Positions 48,417 through 55,433 of a stretch of 55,433 nt of DNA are shown in pieces (the first letter of the stretch is position 1; each line of letters begins with the position of its first letter). The position numbers were made by a program, and so were the translations under genes. Under the pieces are notes generated by a model that worked only from the letters and a program-made list of their open reading frames with translations, had not been told where the DNA came from and searched no databases. Source of the stretch: Bacteroidia bacterium. Its GTDB lineage: Bacteria; Bacteroidota; Bacteroidia; B-17B0; Aurantibacillaceae. Location: NCBI GenBank assembly GCA_021740825.1, contig JAIOZA010000019.1:1-55433 (forward strand), given 5' to 3'.

Positions 48417-48588
48417 AATAACATCTATTTTTTAGTTTTTAACAGATAATTTACTTAACGTTAAATTGTTGATTATCAATATATTAAATATCTTTTAAGC
48501 AAATAAATAACAGATAATTAACATCAAATAAACATTATTTAAACAAATATTTATAGGTCAAATAAGTCTTATTCGTCTAATAAGTTAG

Positions 48589-48624
48589 GTTATTAACAAT
48601 TTAAGGGGTACTTTTGTTAATAAC
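48589..48624 (+). promoter_or_regulatory. Palindrome over the -7 box of gene 48640
   Basis: GTTATTAACAA (48589-48599) and TTGTTAATAAC (48614-48624) are perfect 11-bp arms. TACTTTTG (48609-48616, fitting TAnnTTTG) lies across the right arm, 24 nt before the ATG. An AATAAG-T-CTTATT palindrome is just upstream (about 48561-48573). Confidence 0.6.
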
Positions 48625-48639
48625 TGTAACTATTGTACC

Positions 48640-49077
48640 ATGTTTGAGATTTTAAAAAACTTTGAAACCAAATTCGGTTCTCTTAAAAAAAAGGGGCTAA
48701 GAATTGAAGGTTTATCAATGATTGACCCAAAACGTAAGAAACATGTGATCATGATTTCGAAGCCATTTTTGTTTGACAATCGTCAATTACCAAAAACATA
48801 CGAAGGTTTAGATATTAAATCTAAAATTGAAGGTGGTTTACCAGAGGAATTTAAAATTGAAAAAGAAGCCATAAAGAAAGATTATTTATGGGCTCCTAAT
48901 AAGTTTGAAAAATACGTGGATCGTTGTTCTGAAGACATTAAAAAACAATTTGGAAATCCAAACATGTCTCGTACAGAAATGTTAGATGCATTGGCTTTTG
49001 GTAGTTTTGAAGATCATAAAAAGAAAACTTTAGTATTAATTCAGGAAGGAAAAATTCCTGCAATTAGTTTAAATTAA
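48640..49077 (+). CDS. Hypothetical protein with palindromic promoter
   Basis: A 145-residue soluble protein with many lysines and acidic residues. No family is recognised. Segments LSMIDPKRKKHVIMISKPFLFD and PEEFKIEKEAIKKDYLWAPNKFEKYVDRCSEDIKKQFG look folded, and a helix ends the protein. The promoter carries a perfect palindrome and the gene ends in a strong terminator, so it is a tightly bounded single transcript. Autoregulation is possible. The terminator's second half begins the tandem array. Confidence 0.65.
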   Translation: MFEILKNFETKFGSLKKKGLRIEGLSMIDPKRKKHVIMISKPFLFDNRQLPKTYEGLDIKSKIEGGLPEEFKIEKEAIKKDYLWAPNKFEKYVDRCSEDIKKQFGNPNMSRTEMLDALAFGSFEDHKKKTLVLIQEGKIPAISLN

Positions 49078-49129
49078 GATAAAGCAATTGACTAGGGAAT
49101 AATTAAGGGTTAAACTTTTAAAATTGCTC

Positions 49130-49166
49130 AAAATCCTTTCGCCAACTGGCGGAGGGATTTTTTTTG
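49130..49166 (+). terminator. Terminator after gene 48640
   Basis: AAAATCCTTTCGCC (49130-49143) and GGCGGAGGGATTTT (49148-49161) pair fully with G-T pairs, loop AACT, then a T-run. The right arm is also the start of each tandem unit below. Confidence 0.85.
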
Positions 49167-49977
49167 TTGTTTGTTTTTAATCACGCGTTAAGGATTGTCG
49201 TGTAATACCATTAGCTTTTATAGTTTAGTTTTTTTGTTCTCGACTGCGCTCGAACTGACAAACAAGCCTTAATGTTTTTTTAGTCCATTTTATATGAGCT
49301 AATGGTATAAATCCCTTTTGCCTGTTCTTTGCAAAAAGATTGAAACAAAAGCCTGACCCGCTTTTTGGCGGGTAACGCCCAAATGATTTTAGAATTGACT
49401 TACTAAAAAAACAGATTATTTTGAATTGATTATAGGCGGAGGGATTTTTTTTGTTTGTTTTTAATCACGCGTTAAGGATTGCCGTGTAAATCCTTTTTGC
49501 CTGTTCTTCGCAAAAAGATTGAAACAAAAGCCTGACCCGCTTTTTGGCGGGTAACGCCCAAATGATTTTAGAATAGACTTGCTTAAAAAACAGAATATTT
49601 TTGAATTGATTATAGGCGGAGGGATTTTTTTTGTTGTTTGTTTTTAAGTGCGCGTTAAGGATTGCCGTGTAAATCCTTTTTGCCTGTTCCTCGCAAAAAG
49701 ATTGAAACAAAAGCCTGACCCGCTTTTTGGCGGGTAACGCCCAAATGATTTTAAAATAGACTTATTAAAAAAACAGATTATTTTGAATTGATTATAGACG
49801 GAGGGATTTTTTTGTCGTTTATTTTGAATCACGCGTTAAGGATTGCCGTGTAAATCCTTTTTGCCTGTTCTTTGCAAAAAGATTGAAACAAAAGCCTGAC
49901 CCGCTTTTTGGCGGGTAACGCCCAAATGATTTTAAAATAGACTTATTAAAAAAACAGATTATTTTGAATTGATTATA
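49148..49977. repeat. Four-unit ~181 bp tandem array
   Basis: Units begin at GGCGGAGGGATT (or GACGGAGGGATT) at 49148, 49435, 49615 and 49797. Spacings are 287 (182 without the inserted element), 180, 182 and 181. Each has GGATTGCCGTGTAAATCC, then a TTTTTGC/GCAAAAA hairpin, then a CCCGC-TTTTTG-GCGGG hairpin. ORFs through it are artefacts of the repeat. The unit is a REP-like three-hairpin element, also found singly at 53365 and 55230. Confidence 0.92.
49206..49307. mobile_element. MITE-like insertion in unit 1 of the array
   Basis: A 102-bp element begins TACCATTAGC and ends GCTAATGGTA; inverted ends run to 17 bp with two mismatches. It is flanked by a TAA direct repeat (49203-49205 and 49308-49310). 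The other three units read GTGTAAATCC at the same point, giving the empty site. It holds a CTCGACTGCGCTCGAACTGA repeat. The TNA-type 3-bp duplication suggests an IS5/IS1031-like transposase elsewhere in the genome (inference). Confidence 0.85.
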
Positions 49978-50046
49978 GAGTGTAGTTTGAAATGAGTTTA
50001 CTAACAATTTTGTGTAATAAAGCATATATTTACACTACAATTTTAA

Positions 50047-51024
50047 GTGGGAAACATCGTAGATCAAATAAAAGCACCAATTAGCAAACACATGGATGAG
50101 TTTGAAATTAAATTCAAACAATCTATGAAAAGCAATGTGCCTTTGTTAGATAAAATAACCAACTACATTGTAAAACGCAAAGGTAAGCAAATACGTCCAA
50201 TGTTTGTTTTTTTAAGCGCCACTAGCGCTGGCCAAATTAATGAAAGTACCTACAGAGCAGCTTCTTTAATTGAGCTTTTGCACACGGCTACATTAGTGCA
50301 TGATGATGTAGTGGATGATAGTAACGAACGCAGAGGATTTTTTAGTGTAAACGCATTATGGAAAAATAAAATCGCCGTTTTAATTGGAGATTTTTTATTG
50401 TCGAGTGGTTTGCTGTTATCATTGGATAATAATGATTTTCATTTATTGAAAATTGTAAGCAATGCGGTGCGCCAAATGAGCGAAGGCGAATTACTGCAAA
50501 TTGAAAAAGCAAGAAAATTAGATATTTCTGAAGAAATTTACTTTGAAATTATTACTAAAAAAACAGCTACATTAATTGCGGCGTGCTGCGCTGCAGGAGT
50601 TGCCTCTGTTACTTCTGACGAAAAATTAATACAACAATTTAAAGAGTTTGGAATCAATACAGGTATTGCTTTTCAATTAAAAGATGATTTGTTTGATTTT
50701 GGAGATGACACTTCTATTGGCAAACCAACAGGCATTGATATTAAAGAAAAGAAAATGACACTTCCACTAATTTATGCTTTAAACAATTGCACTTGGTTGG
50801 AGAAAAGAAAAATTATAAACATCGTTAAAAATCACAACAACGATCCCAAAAAAGTTTCTGAAGTCATTAATTTTGTGATAGAAAAAGGTGGCATTACCTA
50901 TGCGGAAAAAATAATGCATGAGTATAAAAATAAAGCGCTTGCCAATCTTGAATCTGTTCCTGATAGTGCTTCAAAACAAAGTTTAATTCTATTAGTAAAT
51001 TATTCCATCGAAAGAAAAAAATAA
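50047..51024 (+). CDS. ispB: Polyprenyl (octaprenyl-type) diphosphate synthase
   Basis: A 325-residue trans-isoprenyl synthase. The first Asp-rich site DDVVD (86-90) followed by NERRG and the second LKDDLFDFGDD (about 210-222), with the GKQIRPMF start, are intact. Family role: chain elongation of isopentenyl diphosphate to make quinone tails. The start is GTG at 50047, directly after the tandem array. The lipoprotein gene follows after two nucleotides. Confidence 0.92.
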   Translation: MGNIVDQIKAPISKHMDEFEIKFKQSMKSNVPLLDKITNYIVKRKGKQIRPMFVFLSATSAGQINESTYRAASLIELLHTATLVHDDVVDDSNERRGFFSVNALWKNKIAVLIGDFLLSSGLLLSLDNNDFHLLKIVSNAVRQMSEGELLQIEKARKLDISEEIYFEIITKKTATLIAACCAAGVASVTSDEKLIQQFKEFGINTGIAFQLKDDLFDFGDDTSIGKPTGIDIKEKKMTLPLIYALNNCTWLEKRKIINIVKNHNNDPKKVSEVINFVIEKGGITYAEKIMHEYKNKALANLESVPDSASKQSLILLVNYSIERKK

Positions 51025-51026
51025 AA

Positions 51027-51518
51027 ATGAAACCAATCTTTATAATAGCGTGTATTTTTTTGAGCTTGACTCTATTAATTTCAAGTTGTAATAACAATAC
51101 CACAGAAAATTCGGCAGAAACCAATAAGGATTCGTTAGCAAAAGCCGCGGTAAGCAACAAATTAGCAAACGAACTTAGTAAGTATGTAATAGCGCCGCCA
51201 GATAGTGATTACACGGGAGATTATGTAGATAAATACCCAAATGGCATTATAAAATTTAATGGTTTTTTTAGATTTGGAAAACGCCACGGACAATGGATGG
51301 CCTTTTATGAAAATGGCATCAAATGGAGCGAGTGCTTTTATGATAAAGGGAAAAAGAATGGCTCAACGATGGTGTATCATCCCAACGGACAATTAAAATT
51401 TTCGGGATGGTATAAGCAAGATGAACAAGATAGCCTTTGGTTTTGGTACGATGATAAAGGTAAAGAATTAGAAAGAAGAGCTTTTAGATTGGGCGAAGAA
51501 ACGGGTTTAGTAAATTAA
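51027..51518 (+). CDS. MORN_2-repeat lipoprotein
   Basis: A 163-residue lipoprotein (lipobox LLISSC, Cys21). It has three to four MORN_2-like repeats: YPNGIIKFNGFFRFGKRHGQW, YENGIKWSECFYDKGKKNGS and HPNGQLKFSGWYKQDEQDSLW. Its position two nucleotides after the ispB stop indicates co-transcription. Function is unknown. Confidence 0.83.
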   Translation: MKPIFIIACIFLSLTLLISSCNNNTTENSAETNKDSLAKAAVSNKLANELSKYVIAPPDSDYTGDYVDKYPNGIIKFNGFFRFGKRHGQWMAFYENGIKWSECFYDKGKKNGSTMVYHPNGQLKFSGWYKQDEQDSLWFWYDDKGKELERRAFRLGEETGLVN

Positions 51519-51669
51519 TATACATTCTCAATTTATATTTTACAAGAAAAAGCACTTTAAAGCCCCACAAAATTGTATATAAAAAAAGTATATTTGATTA
51601 GCATTTAAACATTAAACATGACATAAAGTATTTTATTTAAAATAAAACATTAGCGTTTGCTAATCAACC

Positions 51670-51784
51670 TGTAGGTGAAAAGTCGAAAATTCAAGTACAA
51701 CAGGGAAGTTTAAGCATAACGCTCACGGTAAAGCGTGGGCGTTGCTTTACTTTGTTGTACAGGGCTTCGACTCCCTCACTTACA
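51670..51784 (+). ncRNA. Long nested hairpin element (possible structured RNA)
   Basis: A 115-nt near-continuous hairpin. Stems: 51670-51678 with 51776-51784; 51681-51687 with 51766-51772; 51695-51702 with 51753-51760; 51706-51709 with 51749-51752; 51712-51715 with 51744-51747; 51718-51727 with 51734-51743 (loop GTAAAG). G-T pairs occur in the outer and inner stems. It is richer in GC than the surroundings, and no ORF uses it. It could be an RNA gene, a long leader of the gene at 51865, or a palindromic mobile repeat; direction is assumed from the downstream gene. Confidence 0.6.
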
Positions 51785-51798
51785 AGTAATTGCAACTG

Positions 51799-51864
51799 TC
51801 CCACGCTGATTTATTTAAACTAACCGCTGCTGCGGGGCAGAGTAGTATAAAAACAAATTATACT
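51799..51864 (+). promoter_or_regulatory. Structured leader before gene 51865
   Basis: CTGTCCC (about 51796-51802) can pair with GGGGCAG (51834-51840), CCGC pairs with GCGG across TGCT, and AGTATAA (51844-51850) pairs with TTATACT (51858-51864), ending exactly at the ATG. This would place the start codon at the base of a stem. Confidence 0.45.
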
Positions 51865-52932
51865 ATGATTAAAAAAAGTGTACTCTTAACAGCTCTGGCT
51901 ATTGCCGGATTTGCTGTAACAAGCTTAGCACAAACAGTTCCTAATTATGTGCCAAGTAATGGTTTAGTGGGTTGGTGGCCTTTTAACGGTAACGCTATTG
52001 ATGAAAGTGTTAATACAAATGATGGAACAGTTACTGGAGCAACGCTAACTGCTGATAGGTTTGGGAGTGTTAATAGTGCTTATAGTTTTGATGGAGTTAA
52101 TGATTACATTGAGGTTGCACATAATTCAACATTTGATATTCCCAACGTTACTATTTCTGCATGGTATAATGCTGTATCTTATACTGACGGATTACAAGGA
52201 GCATCAAGGTTAATAGCAAGTAAAAGAGAAATCAGTGGTTGGGGTAACTCTTTTCAATTTGGTTTAGATCAGTATATATTAAATAATAATGGTTTTCATG
52301 CTGATTGGACTATTGGAGGTAATAACGGCGTCTACTATAGTAATCAAAACTTATTAATTAATAACTGGTATCATGCAGTGTATGTTCATAGAAACGATTC
52401 CGCATTTCTTTATTTAAATGGAAATAAAGTTAAATCTAAAAGTACTAGTGGAGGTTTAACTTATAACACTCTGCCACTTTGGTTTGGGGCAAGACCAAAT
52501 GCAGGCAACAATAGCAGTTGGTTCAGCGGTAAACTAGACGATATCGGTATTTGGAATCGTGCCTTAACACCAAATGAAATTACAGGTTTGTATAATGCAA
52601 ATTTATGTTTTCAAACTATTACGGTTACAGATACACTTTTAATTAATACCAACCTTACAGGTTTTAATCCGATAACTTACCAAAACACTATTAAAATATG
52701 GCCAAACCCAAGTAACGATCATATTACTATTGATAATGGCAACTTGGCTAATTTAACTGGTCATCAAATAAAAATTAGTAATGCCTTGGGGCAACAAGTA
52801 TTTCAGTCTGCCATTACACAACAACAATTTTATGTGGATATGAGCACTTGGGGTGGCAATGGTATTTATTTTGTTAATCTCATCAATGCGCAGGGCGTTA
52901 CCATCGAAACCCGAAAAATTGTTTTGCAGTAG
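51865..52932 (+). CDS. LamG-domain protein with T9SS sorting tail
   Basis: A 355-residue exported protein (signal about 1-22, ending SLAQ). LamG/concanavalin-like domain (about 30-230): GLVGWWPFNGNAIDES, YSFDGVNDYIEVAHNSTFDIPNVTISAWY and GKLDDIGIWNRALTPNEI. The C-terminal T9SS domain begins IKIWPNPSNDHITID and ends GIYFVNLINAQGVTIETRKIVLQ. The start is the ATG at 51865; a longer upstream frame is not signal-like. It is a cell-surface or secreted protein, probably carbohydrate-binding. Confidence 0.88.
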   Translation: MIKKSVLLTALAIAGFAVTSLAQTVPNYVPSNGLVGWWPFNGNAIDESVNTNDGTVTGATLTADRFGSVNSAYSFDGVNDYIEVAHNSTFDIPNVTISAWYNAVSYTDGLQGASRLIASKREISGWGNSFQFGLDQYILNNNGFHADWTIGGNNGVYYSNQNLLINNWYHAVYVHRNDSAFLYLNGNKVKSKSTSGGLTYNTLPLWFGARPNAGNNSSWFSGKLDDIGIWNRALTPNEITGLYNANLCFQTITVTDTLLINTNLTGFNPITYQNTIKIWPNPSNDHITIDNGNLANLTGHQIKISNALGQQVFQSAITQQQFYVDMSTWGGNGIYFVNLINAQGVTIETRKIVLQ

Positions 52933-53023
52933 TTTTTTAGTTTTGTTAAAATAACAAGTCATACTGAATTAGTGGGTCATGCTGAACATGATTCAGCATC
53001 TATGTAGTTTTATCAGATGTGAG

Positions 53024-53044
53024 ATTCCGAGTCAAGCTCGGAAT
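53024..53044. repeat. Short palindromic repeat
   Basis: ATTCCGAG-TCAAG-CTCGGAAT, a palindrome common in Bacteroidota and other spacers. A GCTGAA/TTCAGC hairpin sits just before it (52981-52997). Confidence 0.65.
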
Positions 53045-53059
53045 GACGGATAATTTTAT

Positions 53060-53097
53060 AAAAAGAAGTTGCCTCAAAAAGGTAACTTCTTTTTTTG
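53060..53097 (+). terminator. Terminator-like hairpin
   Basis: AAAAAGAAGTTGCCT (53060-53074) and AGGTAACTTCTTTTT (53080-53094), one G-T pair, then T-run. It may end the LamG transcript, although it lies 128 nt after the stop. Confidence 0.75.
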
Positions 53098-53103
53098 TTA
53101 GAT

Positions 53104-53316
53104 GTCAGTTCGAGTGTTTTTGCCTGCCTCTTGCAAAAATTTATCGAGAACTCAGAATAAAAACACTTCTCGATACGCTCTTACCTCGCAATCGAAGTGA
53201 CTATAATGCTAGTCAGTTCGAGTGTTTTTGCCTGCCCTTGCAAAAATTTATCAAGAACTCACGAACAAAAGACTTCTCGATAAGCTCGTACCTCGCACTC
53301 GAAGCGACTGAATGAC
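53104..53316. repeat. Two-copy ~108 bp repeat
   Basis: GTCAGTTCGAGTG starts at 53104 and at 53212. Both copies have a TTTTTGCCTGCC..GCAAAAA hairpin and end in TCGAAGTGAC or TCGAAGCGAC. The outer ends pair (GTCAGTTCGA with TCGAAGTGAC). It shares its hairpin with the 181-bp array. Confidence 0.8.
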
Positions 53317-53364
53317 TCGTTATCTAATTCCTAAATTTAATTTTTGAATTTGCAAATTGTCTGC

Positions 53365-53452
53365 GCGAGGGATTGCCGCGAAAATCCTTTTTTTGAAAAA
53401 AAAAGATTGCAGCAAAAGCCCGTTCCGCCTGCGGGCGGACACACCCAAATAA
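53365..53452. repeat. Single copy of the three-hairpin REP-like element
   Basis: GGGATTGCCGCGAAAATCC, then a T-run/A-run hairpin, then TCCGCCTGCGGGCGGA and ACACCC. It keeps the three-stem layout of the 49 kb array with different stem sequence. Confidence 0.75.
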
Positions 53453-53463
53453 AAAAAATAAAA

Positions 53464-55155
53464 CTACAACGCCTCGTATTCCTTCTTAACAAAATCAGCC
53501 AATTCTTTCACGTAATCCGGACTAAAATCAAATTTAATTCCCGCAGCTTTATACAATTCAGGGATTGTTTTTAAATAACCTAACGATAACGCTTTCTTGT
53601 AATTATCCAACGCCTGTTTTGGATTTTGTTTATAGTTGCGCCATACAGCAATGGCACCTAATTGCGCCATACCATATTCAATATAATAAAAAGGTACTTC
53701 AAATAAATGCAATTGAGCTTGCCATGAGCGTTGCAAATTATTTTCTAAACCTGTATAATCAACAACACCGGTTCCAAAATCTTTACTAATTTGCATCCAG
53801 CAGGCATAACGTTCTGCTAATGTATGTTTTGGGTTTGTATAAATCCAATGTTGAAATTTATCAATGGATGCAATCCAAGGTAAACCTTTTAATACATCGT
53901 TTAATTGTTCTTTTTTAGCCCGTTTTAAATCATCCACATTCGGAAAAAATGGTTCCCAATGTTCCATGCTAATTAATTCCATGCTCATACTTGCTAACTC
54001 AGCAACTTCGCTTGGTGTACTTTTAAATTCAGTTAACTCTAGGTCGGCAGCTAAAAAAGCGTGTACGGCGTGTCCGCCTTCATGCACCATAGTTACCATA
54101 TCTCGATGTAAGCCAACCGCATTCATAAAAATAAAGGGCACATCGGTTTCCATTAACGGATAATTATAACCACCTGGGGCTTTGCCAATACGCGATTCTA
54201 AATCTAAACGTTGCATGTGTTGCATCGTAGTAATACACTCTGCAAAGTAAGGATCAATCGTGTTAAAACAAGTAATGGTTTTGGCTGCTAAATCGGCACC
54301 AGTAGTAAAAGGTTTTAATGGTTCTTTACCTTCTGCATCCACATCTTTATCCCAAGGTCTGTAAACGTCTAATTTTAAAGCATCCTTGCGGGTTTGTTCA
54401 TTTTGTTTTACTAAAGGCACAATGTGTTGTTGTATCGCATCCTGAAAATTATAACAATCCTGAACACTATAATCAAAGCGGCCTAACTCTTCGTGTTTGT
54501 AATCTCTGTAATTTGCAAAGCCAGTATTTATTGCAATTTGATGACGCAAAGCAATTAGTTCATTATATAATTCATTCAAGGCTGTTTCATCTTGCGCTCG
54601 GCGAGCTTGTATGCTGTTATAAATAGTTTCGCGTAATGCTCTATCATTATTTTTAAAAAAGGTAGCGGCTTTTTGTAAAGTCATTTCTTCGCCATTATAA
54701 GTAATGGTTTGTGCTGCCGAAATATTTCCGTACTCTTGTTCTTTTTGGCGCAGTTCTGTTTGAAGTTCAATGTTTTCTTCGCGATACAATTCAATACTTT
54801 TTTTAACGCCACGCACATAAACAAAGTAAGTTTCTTTTTCTAACTCCTCAATAAAAGCACAATCAATTAATTTTTTATTTAAATCGTTTGCATAAGGCGA
54901 AATATATGGTTCTATTTCGGTAACAAAATAGTTAAACGATTCTTGCAGTTCTTCGTTTTGCGTGTTACAAGTCATTTTAATATAACGCCAAGCTCCGTCT
55001 TCATTAATTATAGCTTCAACCTCGCTGTGATCTTTCATCCATTGTTTTAATTCAGTAACCGAATTTATGTTTCTGTTTTTTAATTCATCTAAAATGGGTT
55101 GTAGGTTTTCCCAATTACTAATTCTAAAATCTTCCGATAAATAATGTCTGTTCAT
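53464..55155 (-). CDS. M3-family oligoendopeptidase
   Basis: A cytoplasmic zinc peptidase of 563 residues. The zinc site HEGGH (about 358-362) in MVHEGGHAVHAF and the downstream STPSEVAELASM with the third ligand are intact. Helical M3 segments surround them. I chose the ATG at 55153-55155 (MNRHYLSEDF); an upstream extension passes through a REP-like repeat at 55230. Family role: degradation of short peptides. Confidence 0.9.
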   Translation of the reverse strand: MNRHYLSEDFRISNWENLQPILDELKNRNINSVTELKQWMKDHSEVEAIINEDGAWRYIKMTCNTQNEELQESFNYFVTEIEPYISPYANDLNKKLIDCAFIEELEKETYFVYVRGVKKSIELYREENIELQTELRQKEQEYGNISAAQTITYNGEEMTLQKAATFFKNNDRALRETIYNSIQARRAQDETALNELYNELIALRHQIAINTGFANYRDYKHEELGRFDYSVQDCYNFQDAIQQHIVPLVKQNEQTRKDALKLDVYRPWDKDVDAEGKEPLKPFTTGADLAAKTITCFNTIDPYFAECITTMQHMQRLDLESRIGKAPGGYNYPLMETDVPFIFMNAVGLHRDMVTMVHEGGHAVHAFLAADLELTEFKSTPSEVAELASMSMELISMEHWEPFFPNVDDLKRAKKEQLNDVLKGLPWIASIDKFQHWIYTNPKHTLAERYACWMQISKDFGTGVVDYTGLENNLQRSWQAQLHLFEVPFYYIEYGMAQLGAIAVWRNYKQNPKQALDNYKKALSLGYLKTIPELYKAAGIKFDFSPDYVKELADFVKKEYEAL

Positions 55156-55229
55156 TTGTTGTGTTTTATAGATTGAAGGTAAGTGTTTATTAAGAATTTG
55201 CAAATTGATAATAAACATTTGGGCTTTTA

Positions 55230-55306
55230 GGGCGTGTCCCCGCAAAGAGGCAGCGGGTTCAGGCTGTCGCTACAATCTTTTGCAAGAGGCAGGCAAAAGT
55301 ATCCAT
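55230..55306. repeat. Inverted copy of the three-hairpin REP-like element
   Basis: The reverse complement shows TTTTGCCTGCCTCTTGCAAAA then AGATTGTAGCGACAGCCTGA and an ACCCGC...GCGGGG stem, ending CACGCCC. It has the same order as the array unit, in opposite direction. Confidence 0.75.
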
Positions 55307-55391
55307 GTAATTAATGAAGAAGCCTTAGTTAAGAGTAAGTAGTCATAAATGCTACAATAAAAATTTAATTTTATACTCAAAAACTAAGGCC

Positions 55392-55433
55392 ATGACAAAA
55401 ATACATCAAATTGCTGATTTTTCCGGACAAACT
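55392..55433 (+). CDS. Probable IS110-family transposase (3' truncated)
   Basis: Only 14 codons are visible (MTKIHQIADFSGQT). The IxDFSGQ start resembles Bacteroidota IS110 transposases, which continue into a DxxK-type RuvC motif. The gene runs off the right edge. A repeat-rich spacer precedes it. Confidence 0.5.
   Translation, partial: MTKIHQIADFSGQT

Noticed and set aside
49465..50025. Three overlapping minus-strand ORFs
   Set aside because: All are translations of the 181-bp tandem array and repeat the same peptide; none has a start context or known domain.
53019..53315. 98-codon plus-strand ORF
   Set aside because: It translates the two 108-bp repeats and the terminator; the repeated peptide shows it is not a gene.

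Overview
The window is AT-rich DNA of a Bacteroidota bacterium. The evidence is T9SS C-terminal sorting domains (products of 38747-39757 and 51865-52932), a TonB-dependent receptor, many short lipobox signals, Bacteroidota-only families (DUF4199, DUF2795, DUF4465), A-rich start contexts without Shine-Dalgarno sequences, and several TAnnTTTG -7 promoter elements. I cannot place it below phylum; it looks like an environmental, polyhydroxyalkanoate-making member rather than a gut one. No rRNA, tRNA or CRISPR array was found.

Region 1-23.5 kb reads as a stress and dormancy island. It holds a truncated CheB-CheR-PAS protein, three soluble PAS histidine kinases, Hsp20, FtsH followed by a phasin-like gene, an unknown gene and the PHA synthase phaC, a tandem universal stress protein with an unusual repeated leader, two multi-BON proteins, and TerB-like, PEBP-like and erythromycin-esterase-like proteins. 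No receiver domain or DNA-binding regulator is encoded there.

Region 23.7-36.4 kb is mostly housekeeping: nnr, queA, groES-groEL, a U32 peptidase, small secreted or lipoproteins, a nucleoside symporter and a second universal stress protein. Region 36.4-40.8 kb is a cobalamin-uptake locus: a cobalamin riboswitch with a following terminator, a BtuB-like receptor, a DUF4465-like surface protein with a T9SS tail, and a beta-propeller lipoprotein.

Region 41-51.5 kb holds a glycosyltransferase overlapping a DUF2779 nuclease, a CDP-alcohol phosphatidyltransferase, an Omp85-type barrel, a 920-residue tandem D-Ala-D-Ala-ligase-like fusion, a small conserved-looking protein, a polyprenyl synthase and a MORN-type lipoprotein. 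From 49 kb onward the spacers fill with repeats: a four-unit ~181 bp tandem array carrying a MITE-like insertion with a clean empty-site control, a 115-nt nested hairpin, dispersed palindromic repeats, an M3 peptidase, and at the right edge the start of a probable IS110-family transposase.

The signals I think deserve most attention are the covarying repeated leader of the universal stress gene (15349-15660), the long structured element at 51670-51784, the tandem Ddl-like fusion with in-frame repeat insertions, the MITE in the tandem array, and the FtsH/phasin/PhaC gene string.
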